A stretch of DNA of 64,000 bases from PZPK01 sp965230795. Lineage in GTDB: Bacteria; Pseudomonadota; Gammaproteobacteria; Pseudomonadales; Oleiphilaceae. The translations under genes were made by a program, and so were the position numbers. The stretch covers positions 4,030,001 to 4,094,000 of the forward strand of contig OZ246020.1 in assembly GCA_965230795.1 (NCBI GenBank). Reading direction: 5' to 3'. The stretch's first letter is position 1. The number at the start of each line of letters is the position of its first letter. This document shows, one piece after another, positions 37,674-46,658 of this stretch. Below the pieces are notes generated by a model. It was not told the DNA's origin. It saw nothing but the letters and a program-made list of their open reading frames with translations, and did no database searches.

Positions 37674-38255
37674 ATGAAACAACGTATCAGCCAGCATATT
37701 CAACGTAGCCTGGATGCCAAAAATGCCATCCTCTCCTCGCCAGAATTCATCGAGCAGATAGAGTCAGCCATCAATCTCTGCGCCGATGCCCTGAAAGCAG
37801 GCAAGAAAATTCTGTTCGCAGGGAACGGCGGTAGCGCTTCCGACGCGCAACACCTGGCCGCCGAGCTGGTGGGTCGCTATAAACATGACCGTCCTTCGCT
37901 TGCGGCAATTGCCGTTACCACCGACACCTCTGCTTTGACAGCAATCGGCAACGATTACGGTTACGAACAGGTGTTTTCGCGCCAGCTTGAGGGCCTGACC
38001 CAGGAAGGTGACGTCTTCGTCGCCATTTCGACTTCAGGTAACTCAGCCAATATCCTTAAAGCATGTGACGTGGCCCGCCGTAAAGGCGCGTCCATCATTG
38101 GCATGAGTGGCCCCAAAGGCAAGCTGAAAGAAATCACCGACAACTGCTTTGCGGTTCCTGCCCAGGAAACCGCAACCATTCAGGAAGCGCACATCATGCT
38201 TGGCCATATCCTTTGTGATGGCATCGAAAGCATTCTCTATCCAACCGATGGCTGA
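37674..38255 (+). CDS. gmhA: Sedoheptulose-7-phosphate isomerase
   Basis: 193 residues from the ATG at 37674. SIS-domain motifs FAGNGGSASDAQHLAAELVGR, VAISTSGNSANIL and the C-terminal QEAHIMLGHILCD helix match GmhA/LpcA (or the closely related DiaA). With gmhB next door, the heptose pathway reading is best. It makes the first committed step to ADP-heptose. Its TGA overlaps the next gene's ATG (TGATG). Confidence 0.93.
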   Translation: MKQRISQHIQRSLDAKNAILSSPEFIEQIESAINLCADALKAGKKILFAGNGGSASDAQHLAAELVGRYKHDRPSLAAIAVTTDTSALTAIGNDYGYEQVFSRQLEGLTQEGDVFVAISTSGNSANILKACDVARRKGASIIGMSGPKGKLKEITDNCFAVPAQETATIQEAHIMLGHILCDGIESILYPTDG

Positions 38256-39775
38256 TGTGCTGGCAGGATAAAAAGATCAAGTGTGTCATCTGGGATCTCG
38301 ATGACACACTCTGGGACGGCACCCTCGCCGAAGGCGACAACATTCGCCCCCGGCACCATCTCCTCAAGCTGATTCCCGCGCTGGACCAGGTCGGCATCGT
38401 CAATTCCATCTGCTCCAAGAACGACCCTTCAGCGGCGACAAACTGGCTCGATTCACTAGCGCTCACCAAGCTTATCGTCTTCCCCATCATTACGTTCAGC
38501 CCCAAGGGAAAGAACATCCGACAAATAATCAATCTGATGCAGCTACGCGCCGAGAACGTCCTGTTTGTGGATGACAATCCCGGAAACCGCGAAGAAGCGC
38601 GCTACTATTCAGAAGGCCTACTGGTCGCTGATCCCAATGCCGAAGATTTCCTGGCAAACATGCATTCCCTGATTCAGCAAACCCAAGGACATTCGCGCCT
38701 GGAACACTACCGAATACTGGAAAAGAAGCAGGCTGCCAGCAACGATTATGCAGACAACAACGAGTTTCTTGCGGCGAGTAATATTTGTCTGTGCATCATC
38801 CGCAATCCGGAAGATCTGAATTTCAAAGAGCGCATCATTGAACTTGCCAACCGCAGCAATCAACTGAATTTTACTCGCTCACGTTTTCCTGACATCGAAG
38901 ATTTCGACGCACAGTTCGAGTCTGACCTCGGCATACACATGAACCATGGCGTGGTGTTTGTTCACGACAAGTTTGGACACTACGGCCTGGTAGGCTTCTA
39001 TGCCTTTGACGAGCGCCCGGAACAACGCAACTATCGCCACCTGTTTTTTTCCTGCCGTATTCTGAATATGGGTGTGGAGCAGAGCTTATGTCGACACTTG
39101 CTCACAAAGCATCGTGTTGCCCCGCCGGCGCAACTGAATATGAACGACGGCAAAACAACAGCGGGCACTCACTGTCAGATTTCAACATCCATGGATGCAA
39201 AAACGCGGGTCTTTCTGGAACAGGAATCGGAGGATGCAGCTGACGCAAAAACCACCGTGGTAGCGGGCTGCACCTCGGGCATGATCAGTCATTATTTACC
39301 CTCGCACATGAAACCGGTGATATTTGACAACTTCAAGCTATCCAACGCTGAGCCGCTCAAGACGAACACTGAGCATCTCGTCTACACCATATACTCGGAC
39401 TACATCAACAAGGGCTGGCGACAAAAAAGACGGGGCTTTTACCGCCAGTTCCGCGCTCACCTGCAGGCCTTTCTCGACGCCAACGATTCACGCCAAATCT
39501 ACCTGATTCTGGCATCCGAGCGCCCGATATCCCGAGCGACCAGCATCGGAACACGACTTAAACACCTGGAAGCAAAGCTGCTAAAGGGGCGTAGTTTGGC
39601 TCGTTACAAAAAATGCAACGCGATCATTCGGGAATTGGCTGCCGAACAGTCCAATGTGCATCTTGTTGCACCGGACGATTATATACACAAGGACAGTGAG
39701 CAGATGGATGCGCGCCATTTTGATCGCGTGGTGATCAAGCGACTGTGCACAGAAGCCTTTGTCGAAGACTCCTGA
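38255..39775 (+). CDS. FkbH-like HAD-IIIC / GNAT-like / SGNH-like fusion protein
   Basis: 506 residues. Domain 1 (about 1-150) is HAD-IIIC/FkbH-like: DLDDTLWDG with Asp14 and Asp16, CSKND, and LFVDDNPGNREEAR. Domain 2 (about 170-320) is the GNAT-like half of FkbH proteins: ANRSNQLNFTRSRF, GLVGFYAF and LFFSCRILNMGVEQ. Domain 3 (about 335-506) opens with a GCTSG turn (Ser341) and ends with DARH (Asp485, His488), like blocks I and V of SGNH acyl esterases/transferases. FkbH proteins normally load a glyceryl unit onto an acyl carrier protein; none is nearby. Its overlap with gmhA suggests a core LPS modification. The function is unknown. Confidence 0.72.
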   Translation: MCWQDKKIKCVIWDLDDTLWDGTLAEGDNIRPRHHLLKLIPALDQVGIVNSICSKNDPSAATNWLDSLALTKLIVFPIITFSPKGKNIRQIINLMQLRAENVLFVDDNPGNREEARYYSEGLLVADPNAEDFLANMHSLIQQTQGHSRLEHYRILEKKQAASNDYADNNEFLAASNICLCIIRNPEDLNFKERIIELANRSNQLNFTRSRFPDIEDFDAQFESDLGIHMNHGVVFVHDKFGHYGLVGFYAFDERPEQRNYRHLFFSCRILNMGVEQSLCRHLLTKHRVAPPAQLNMNDGKTTAGTHCQISTSMDAKTRVFLEQESEDAADAKTTVVAGCTSGMISHYLPSHMKPVIFDNFKLSNAEPLKTNTEHLVYTIYSDYINKGWRQKRRGFYRQFRAHLQAFLDANDSRQIYLILASERPISRATSIGTRLKHLEAKLLKGRSLARYKKCNAIIRELAAEQSNVHLVAPDDYIHKDSEQMDARHFDRVVIKRLCTEAFVEDS

Positions 39776-39812
39776 AAACAAACCTTATAAACCCTGAAGG
39801 ATTCAGTCGAAA

Positions 39813-40820
39813 TCAAAGCTGTTCAAGAGCCGACCAAATGCGCTCTGGCGCCATCTCTTCCAAACATCGATAGTGGCCATAGGGGCACTCCCGCTTGAAA
39901 CACGGCGAACAGTCAATGTCTGCTTTGATGATCTGCTTGTGGGCATTTAAAGGCGGCGTGTAGTCCGGCGAGGTTGATCCGAACAAGGCCACTAACGGCC
40001 GCTCCAATGCTGCCGCCACGTGCATGAGACCGGAATCGTTTGAGACCACTTTCGAAACCTGCGACATCAGGGCAACGGCTTCCTGTAGTGACGTCCTGCC
40101 CGCGAGCTGCGCATACTGCGCTTTCGGAAGATCCCGGGTAATCAATTCACAGCTGGACTGATCATTCTGCGATCCAAACAGCCACACCTGTCCGCCCTGC
40201 TCGGCGTGCAGCCTGGCAATGGCGGCATAATGCCGTTCGGGCCATTTCTTGGCGCGACCAAACTCGGCACCGGGACACAGAGCCAATACAGGTTTGCCAA
40301 GATCCAGGGAAAACTTCGCCATGGCGGCTTCAATATGCTGCGGATCAGGTACCAGTCCGGGCGCGGGACACTCAAAGTGATCCGGCGTCGTCCCCCGCGG
40401 ATACGCGAGCCCGACATATTTTTGCACCATGAGGGAAAACACGGACTTGTCCAGCTTGCGGATATCATTGAGCAGGCCATAGCGCAGCTCACCCACCCAA
40501 CCGGTACGACGGGGAATCCTCGCAAACCAGGGAATCAGAGCGGACTTCCATGAATTGGGCAGGACGATCGCCCAGTCAAAGCCTTCATCACGAAGAGCAT
40601 GACCAATCTCGCGCCGGGTTTTCCATTCGAAAGCGCCATGACCCAAGGGCATCTCCAGGGCCCTGGAAACTTCCGGCATGGCTTCAATAATAGGGCGACT
40701 CCATCCGGGTGCCAGAACCTGAATCTGGGCATCAGAATGCAAATGGCGCAAAGCCTTGAACAGACTCTGCGCCATTACCATGTCACCCACCCAGGATGGG
40801 CCTACAATCAGGATCTTCAA
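39813..40820 (-). CDS. waaF: LPS heptosyltransferase II
   Basis: 335 residues, GT9. It starts MKILIVGPSWVGDMVMAQSLF and contains LPNSWKSALIPW, RTGWVGELRYG, LCPGAEFGRAKKWP, NDSGLMHVAAAL and LFGSTSPDYTPPL, all typical of WaaF. It adds the second heptose to the inner core. The neighbour order waaF-ilvE-glnE is that of Pseudomonas, but waaC, which normally sits beside waaF, is not in this window. Confidence 0.93.
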   Translation of the reverse strand: MKILIVGPSWVGDMVMAQSLFKALRHLHSDAQIQVLAPGWSRPIIEAMPEVSRALEMPLGHGAFEWKTRREIGHALRDEGFDWAIVLPNSWKSALIPWFARIPRRTGWVGELRYGLLNDIRKLDKSVFSLMVQKYVGLAYPRGTTPDHFECPAPGLVPDPQHIEAAMAKFSLDLGKPVLALCPGAEFGRAKKWPERHYAAIARLHAEQGGQVWLFGSQNDQSSCELITRDLPKAQYAQLAGRTSLQEAVALMSQVSKVVSNDSGLMHVAAALERPLVALFGSTSPDYTPPLNAHKQIIKADIDCSPCFKRECPYGHYRCLEEMAPERIWSALEQL

Positions 40821-40857
40821 ACCAGCTCCATCGTGCCGAAGTCCAAATACTGGTTAA

Positions 40858-41778
40858 CTAAACCAGAGTCAGCCAATCGGCATTTTCCGGACGTCGACCT
40901 TTGACTGCATCGAAATACATGGTCTGGAATTTTTCGGTCAAGGGGCCGCGTGACCCACAGCCTATTTTTCGACCATCCAACTCACGAATCGGCAGAACTT
41001 CAGCTGCCGTACCCGTAAAGAAGGCCTCGTCTGCCACATAGACTTCGTCGCGGGTAATACGCTTTTCAATGATCTCGACACCCAGCTCTGCGGCAAATGA
41101 GAAAATGGTTTTACGGGTAATCCCGTCCAGGCAGGACGTCAGTTCAGGCGTAAACATCTTGCCCTCACGGATGATAAAAATATTCTCACCACTGCCCTCG
41201 GCAACATAGCCTTCATTGTCCAGCAACAGCGCTTCATCACACCCGCATTCCAATGCTTCATTCAGCGCCAGCATGGAATTGATGTAGTGACCGTTTGCCT
41301 TGGCCTTGCACATGCTGATGTTGACGTGATGACGGGTGTATGACGATGTACGCACCTTGATTCCATGCTCCTTGGCTTCCGGAGACATGTAGGATGGCCA
41401 TGCCCAGGCCGCAACAATAACGTGGGTTTTCAAATTGTCTGCGCGCAGCCCCATCCCTTCCGATCCGAAAAATACCATTGGACGCAAATAGGCTTCATGC
41501 AGGCTATTCTCCCGCACGACTGCGCGCTGGGCTTCGTTAAGCTGTTCTTTGCTGAAAGGCATGTCCATGCGCATGATATGGGCCGAACGAAACAGACGAT
41601 CCGTATGCTCCTGCAGTTTGAATATAGCGGTACCTTTGTCACTTTCGTAAGCACGCACCCCTTCAAATACGCCCATGCCGTAGTGTAGCGTGTGCGTCAG
41701 CACATGCACTTTGGCATCGCGCCAGGGAACCATCTCACCATCAAACCAGATCAGGCCATCTCTATCAGCCATTGACAT
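40858..41778 (-). CDS. ilvE: Branched-chain amino acid aminotransferase
   Basis: 306 residues, PLP fold type IV. LIWFDGEMVPWRDAKVHVLTHTLHYG, the PLP lysine in KANGHYINSMLA (about residue 160), EGSGENIFI and the phosphate-binding FFTGTAAEVLPI are present. It interconverts Leu, Ile and Val with their keto acids. The start could be Met1 or Met3. It lies between waaF and glnE, same strand. Confidence 0.95.
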   Translation of the reverse strand: MSMADRDGLIWFDGEMVPWRDAKVHVLTHTLHYGMGVFEGVRAYESDKGTAIFKLQEHTDRLFRSAHIMRMDMPFSKEQLNEAQRAVVRENSLHEAYLRPMVFFGSEGMGLRADNLKTHVIVAAWAWPSYMSPEAKEHGIKVRTSSYTRHHVNISMCKAKANGHYINSMLALNEALECGCDEALLLDNEGYVAEGSGENIFIIREGKMFTPELTSCLDGITRKTIFSFAAELGVEIIEKRITRDEVYVADEAFFTGTAAEVLPIRELDGRKIGCGSRGPLTEKFQTMYFDAVKGRRPENADWLTLV

Positions 41779-41940
41779 CGCTAACCGCTCCTCACAAAAG
41801 GTCTTCTAAGAAAGGTGTTGCCAGCTGCTTACTCGAAGGATTCTAAACCCGGCCAACACGATTCGACATAATTCAAAAAAATAGCGCGGTATTCTAGCAC
41901 TAAAGCTTTGTAGCGCCTATGCGATTCAGGGGCTGAGCTC

Positions 41941-44937
41941 CTATTTCGAAAAAATTTTTGACCAAATCTCGGAGACTTTCTCTCTGACTTCAGGGAAATC
42001 AGCAAGACTCACCGAGTATTCCGGCCCCGCCAGACTTTTTCTATGCTGGGCCGAGCGCAACGTGCGATAGGCATCGATCAACGGCACAAGATCAACACCC
42101 TCAAAACTGTCCAACTTACTCATGGTTTCCAGCAAACGAATATTGTCAGACCACTGCAGCAACTCTGCCTGATCCGGCGCATGCAGCAACACCCCGAACT
42201 GGGTAATAAACTCAATATCTATCAGGCCGCCCTCCCCTTGCTTGATGTGATTCCGCGCCGCTTCAGCACCGCCATATTTTTCAACCGCCGCAGCACGCAT
42301 TTTTTCCCGCATTCTGATCACATCCTGCTGCAAGACTGCCGCATCGCGACGGGCACTCAAGACGCTATTTCTGACTTTTTCAAAATCCCGGGACAACGCC
42401 AAATCACCGGCAATAAAACGTGTACGAACCAGGGCCTGATGCTCCCAGGTCCAGGCCTCATTGCGCTGGTACTTTTCAAAGGCCGCCAGCGAGGAGACCA
42501 GCATGCCGGATTTGCCCGACGGTCTGAGCCGCATATCCACTTCATATAAGCTGCCTTGCGTGGTCTGGGTCGACAAGATGTGGATAATGCGTTGCCCCAA
42601 ACGCGTGTAGAACACCTGATTGTTGATGGGTTTAAGGCCATTGGTGCTGCCATGATCACTGCCGCCATAGATGAACACCATATCCAGATCAGAACTGTAG
42701 CTCAGCTCAATACCACCCAACTTGCCATAACCAATGACCGCAAAGCCCATCTCGCCCTCATCCGAGGCTATATCTGCAGGCGCACCATACTTGGCCACGA
42801 GGTTACGCCAGGCAATCTGCACCGCCTCAGCGACCAAGACCTCGGCCAACCAAGTTAAGTAATCACTTACTTTCATCAGAGGCAAGGTACCACTAAGTTC
42901 GGCGGCAGCAACTCGCAGCATATGCGACTGGCGAAATGTCCTCAACGCGTCCATCTGAGATTCCAGATCATCTTCGGGAATACGCAGCATCGCCTGACGT
43001 AACTCGTCTTCAAGTTCACTTTTTTCAGGCGGTTGATACAGACTGTTGGCGTCCAGCAACTCATCAAGAATGACGGGGCTCTTCGCCAGATGCTCGGCAA
43101 TCCAGGGACTGTCGGAACACAGATCACACAAGCGGCGCAGGGCTCCTATATTTTCATACAAAAGCACCAGATATACGGTACGACCGAGAATGACCCGAAC
43201 AAAACCCAGCAAGCGTTCCAGCGTCACCGAAGGGGCGGGAAAACGACACACTTCAGTCAGCAAGTGCGGCAAGAACTGTTCGAAGCGTTTCTTGGCATCC
43301 TTTGACATGACACTGTATTGCCGGCTTTCCTGCATATCATTCAGCAGTTGAGCGCTGGCCGCTGCAGCCTCGTAACCTGCCTCATCAAGCGCCTGGGTCC
43401 ACTGCTCCACAGAGGCGCGCGCCTGCCATAGATGCAACCAGCGTCGCTCCATCTCATCCGAAGCTGCATCCTCTTCCTCGTCGCTTTCATGCAGAAAATC
43501 ATTGAATATTTCCGCAACTCGCTGCCGATGCGAGGCCATCTCATTCGCCGCGAGGTCCCAGGACTCATAACCCAGGGACCAGGCAACCCGCTCCCTGTCT
43601 GCCACCGAAGACGGTATCAGCTGGGTCTGTTTGTCATCCAGCCCCTGAATAGCATGCTCCAGTCGGCGTAGAAAGTGGTTTGCCGCGACCAGACGATCAA
43701 TCCAATCTGGTGGCAGATACGCTTCCTCCTTGATGCGCTCAAACACTGGCAGCAATCCCGGTTGCTGCAAACTGGCATCGATCCCGCCGTAAATTAACTG
43801 ACAAGCCTGCACAATAAATTCGATTTCGCGGATTCCGCCATTACCGAGTTTGATATTCTGGTCTCCGCCTTTGCGATGCACTTCAGACATGATCATGCGT
43901 TTCATGTCCCTGAGCGCTTCAAAAGAAGAAAAGTCAGCGTAGCGGCGATAAACAAAGGGCCGAATAATCTCAAGCAACTTGCGACCATCGTCAGAATTGC
44001 CTGCGATCACGCGGGTTTTGATCATGGCAAAACGTTCCCATTCCCGACCTTGATTCTGGTAGTAATCCTCGAAAGCCGAGAAATTCAGCGCCAGAGCACC
44101 GCTCGAACCATAGGGCCGCAACCGCATATCAACACGAAACACAAAGCCATCACCGGTTTGCTGATCCAGCACATTAATCAGGCGTTGGCCCAGCTTGGTA
44201 AAAAACTGGTGGTTATCAATGGGCTTGCGCGGATGATCCGTCTCTCCTGACTTGGGATAAGCAAAAATCAGATCGATATCCGACGATACATTCAGCTCGG
44301 CAGCGCCCAGCTTGCCCATTCCCAGAACCAGCATGGTTTGTGGCACCTTGTCTTTTCCCACCGACAAAGGCTGACCGTACTTCTCGACTGCCTGGCGATG
44401 CAACCAATCCAGGCTTTGACTGACCGCCACATCGGCCAAAGCACTGACTTCTGCCAGGGTCTGCTCCAGCGGAGAATGCTGGAGCAAATCGCGCCAGATA
44501 ATCCGACACATATGCTTACGACGGAATATTCGGAGAACACGCATCAACTCCGCTTCAGTTGTCAGGCCAGCGATCTCCTCAGACAACTGCGTTGCCATGG
44601 CATCCCTGCTCTGATCCTGACGCAGAAAAGAGTCCGCCTCACACCACTCATCCAGCCATTGGGGAAAGCGAGCGCAGCTTTCGGCGACAAAGTCACTGCG
44701 GGAAAAAGCGCTCAATACTTCATTAAGATAGTCTGCGCCCCAATGCTCCAGAGTTTGTTCTGGCTGGCCCCATTGCTCAGCGACTTTTTCAAACGCCAGA
44801 GCCAGGTCTTTGTGAATAAACTCCGGGTATTGCCTGATCAGATTTTCTACTTGTGGTAACTGAGAAGGTCTGGATAAAGAAGAAGAATCGGGCACGCATG
44901 ATTCCTTTTTTGATGCACGTGTTGGATGAACATTCAT
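41941..44937 (-). CDS. glnE: Glutamine synthetase adenylyltransferase/adenylyl-removing enzyme
   Basis: 998 residues, the full bifunctional length. Two nucleotidyltransferase domains are visible: the N-terminal adenylyl-removase (SSDIDLIFAYPKSG) and the C-terminal adenylylase (SYSSDLDMVFIYGG), each followed by VDMRLRP. GlnE adenylylates a Tyr of GlnA (present at 51.2 kb with its target Tyr) under control of PII. It and glnA/ntrBC make this a nitrogen-rich window. Confidence 0.96.
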   Translation of the reverse strand: MNVHPTRASKKESCVPDSSSLSRPSQLPQVENLIRQYPEFIHKDLALAFEKVAEQWGQPEQTLEHWGADYLNEVLSAFSRSDFVAESCARFPQWLDEWCEADSFLRQDQSRDAMATQLSEEIAGLTTEAELMRVLRIFRRKHMCRIIWRDLLQHSPLEQTLAEVSALADVAVSQSLDWLHRQAVEKYGQPLSVGKDKVPQTMLVLGMGKLGAAELNVSSDIDLIFAYPKSGETDHPRKPIDNHQFFTKLGQRLINVLDQQTGDGFVFRVDMRLRPYGSSGALALNFSAFEDYYQNQGREWERFAMIKTRVIAGNSDDGRKLLEIIRPFVYRRYADFSSFEALRDMKRMIMSEVHRKGGDQNIKLGNGGIREIEFIVQACQLIYGGIDASLQQPGLLPVFERIKEEAYLPPDWIDRLVAANHFLRRLEHAIQGLDDKQTQLIPSSVADRERVAWSLGYESWDLAANEMASHRQRVAEIFNDFLHESDEEEDAASDEMERRWLHLWQARASVEQWTQALDEAGYEAAAASAQLLNDMQESRQYSVMSKDAKKRFEQFLPHLLTEVCRFPAPSVTLERLLGFVRVILGRTVYLVLLYENIGALRRLCDLCSDSPWIAEHLAKSPVILDELLDANSLYQPPEKSELEDELRQAMLRIPEDDLESQMDALRTFRQSHMLRVAAAELSGTLPLMKVSDYLTWLAEVLVAEAVQIAWRNLVAKYGAPADIASDEGEMGFAVIGYGKLGGIELSYSSDLDMVFIYGGSDHGSTNGLKPINNQVFYTRLGQRIIHILSTQTTQGSLYEVDMRLRPSGKSGMLVSSLAAFEKYQRNEAWTWEHQALVRTRFIAGDLALSRDFEKVRNSVLSARRDAAVLQQDVIRMREKMRAAAVEKYGGAEAARNHIKQGEGGLIDIEFITQFGVLLHAPDQAELLQWSDNIRLLETMSKLDSFEGVDLVPLIDAYRTLRSAQHRKSLAGPEYSVSLADFPEVREKVSEIWSKIFSK

Positions 44938-45035
44938 GCTTAAGCTTAGGGGCTGTAGAAAGGAAATTAAAGTCGTCTTGACTAGAGGGTGAACTCAGAT
45001 GGGAAAATCCAAAATGTACATCCGGGGAATGTCTA

Positions 45036-45878
45036 TTAGTTAAACCAGGTGACGCTACCGCGTCGAATGCGACTCATTTCACTGCCACTTAAATGAGCAT
45101 TCACGCCCCAGTCATAACGAAAATAGCCTTCGATGCGCCATTCCCCATCTGCAGGTAGTCGATCTCCCGCATAGCGCTCAACAAAGGCCCGCACGCCACC
45201 TGCCACATCAAAGTCCTCTTCGAACCAGTCAAACAATGGCGACAAGGTAACCAGTTCGCCCTCTACCAGCATCCCTTTACCTTCCTGAGATAGAAACAAC
45301 TGGGTCTGTTCGGCGAGCTGCTGATCAATGCGTTCGGCTACATAGGGCTCGATGCGCAAATCCGGGCAGCTTACTGAAGCGCAGTTCAAGGCAAAGTGGA
45401 CGCGCGGGTCACCCAACTGACGCAGAATCTCGTGCTCCAGTTTTCTCAGTGTCATGGCTTCGCCGCAGACCTTGCCGGCAGGATGAGTCCAGACCGGGCG
45501 AATAAAATTCCCCAGGGATTTGAGTTTATCCAAAGGCCAGTTTTCAACGACCTTTTGTATCGCCAGCACGTTATAGGCATTGAGATAGAAGGCGATTTTT
45601 TGCTCGCGAGTTTGCAGGCGCTCACGGGGATACCGCTCAAATTGCGCCACCAAGTCATCAAGTCGCGGATCGCTCTTCAAGGCGGCATAATCGACTAGAC
45701 GTAGCGGCAAATCATTTTTCTCTCCAGATCTACTGTAGTCATTCAGTAACGACTGATAGAGCACATTTATTGCCTGCAGATCCTGATCACCTTGCTCATC
45801 CGCCTTTGAAACAGGTGAAATCAAGGCAATGACCAGAGCAAAAAGAAGCATCAAAGAAGACAAAAAACGCCGCATCAT
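45036..45878 (-). CDS. DUF547 secreted protein
   Basis: 280 residues from the ATG at 45878 (or 45875); the longer frame lacks a proper N-terminus. A signal peptide (MMRRFLSSLMLLFALVIALISPVSKA) suggests periplasmic or surface location. The body has DYAALK, FYLNAYNVLAIQ, WTHPAGK and FALNCASVSCPDL, the DUF547 core. Plants and bacteria share this family; it has a papain-like fold in predicted models, but activity is unproven. The gene follows the CYTH gene by 85 bp. Confidence 0.82.
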   Translation of the reverse strand: MMRRFLSSLMLLFALVIALISPVSKADEQGDQDLQAINVLYQSLLNDYSRSGEKNDLPLRLVDYAALKSDPRLDDLVAQFERYPRERLQTREQKIAFYLNAYNVLAIQKVVENWPLDKLKSLGNFIRPVWTHPAGKVCGEAMTLRKLEHEILRQLGDPRVHFALNCASVSCPDLRIEPYVAERIDQQLAEQTQLFLSQEGKGMLVEGELVTLSPLFDWFEEDFDVAGGVRAFVERYAGDRLPADGEWRIEGYFRYDWGVNAHLSGSEMSRIRRGSVTWFN

Positions 45879-45963
45879 AGACCAGGAGCAGGAGCACGAA
45901 TGAAAAGTAGAGGGTCTTTGATCGACCGGGACAAAGCGCCAGCAGACGTCAGGCCGACAAAGA

Positions 45964-46566
45964 CTAGATTGATTGCTGGAAAAGACGGTAGCCCCGTTCG
46001 GCTTTACTGACATCATACTCTTCTACATCTATATTCTGCTTGATCAGTTCACTGGCCTTGAGCAAGACCGATTCGTCACCGGACAGTAATTCCAGTTCAA
46101 TTTCATTGATGGGATCGCGCTGATCCTCAACAATGACGAAGCCATTGTCCAAAGCCAATTCAATTTCCGCGCCATCATAGTGGAGGACTGCCTGATGTCG
46201 GACAAAGTTGGTTTCAAATACCGGCTTCAAGGCTTCAAACTCTATATTTTCTGGCCAGGCATCCAGGTCTTCCAGCAGATCAATGCACAATTCATCGTTT
46301 TCAAGCCTCCATTCCCATTCCCCACGCCGATGCAAACCATCCTTTGCCTTACCGGCAGTCTTCAGGGTTTGGATCCAGCCACCATTTTTCTCCCGAATAC
46401 GCAGGGCGATGCGGTTCTGGTGCAGCGCTAGATGCGGGGTATCAAAATAGCGATTGATCAAGGTATTCACCTGCCATGTTTTGACCTCGAAAAGCCCTGA
46501 TAGTTTCGCTTGCACATCCGTATTTTCTTCTTTAATGCGCAATTTGATTTCAATTTCTTCCGCCAA
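45964..46566 (-). CDS. CYTH domain protein, probable inorganic triphosphatase
   Basis: 200 residues. It opens with the ExExK signature (EIEIKLRI) and contains RYFDTPHLAL, ALRIREKNGGWIQTLKTAG and a late EIELEL strand, which build the triphosphate tunnel. E. coli YgiF has the same domain plus a CHAD domain; only CYTH is present here. Substrate is probably inorganic triphosphate, possibly others. Confidence 0.85.
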   Translation of the reverse strand: MAEEIEIKLRIKEENTDVQAKLSGLFEVKTWQVNTLINRYFDTPHLALHQNRIALRIREKNGGWIQTLKTAGKAKDGLHRRGEWEWRLENDELCIDLLEDLDAWPENIEFEALKPVFETNFVRHQAVLHYDGAEIELALDNGFVIVEDQRDPINEIELELLSGDESVLLKASELIKQNIDVEEYDVSKAERGYRLFQQSI

Positions 46567-46606
46567 GATCCAACCTCGTTTTTCTACATGCGTTTTTCAG
46601 GCAAAA

Positions 46607-46636
46607 AAAAACCGATGCCCAAGGGCACCGGTTTTT
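46607..46636 (-). terminator. rho-independent terminator of the porin gene
   Basis: An imperfect stem of about 13 bp (46607-46620 with 46623-46636, one mismatch) ending in A/T runs, 22 bp after the porin stop on the minus strand. It may also act on the plus strand. Confidence 0.8.
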
Positions 46637-46658
46637 CGGACTTAAGACTTAAGCAATC

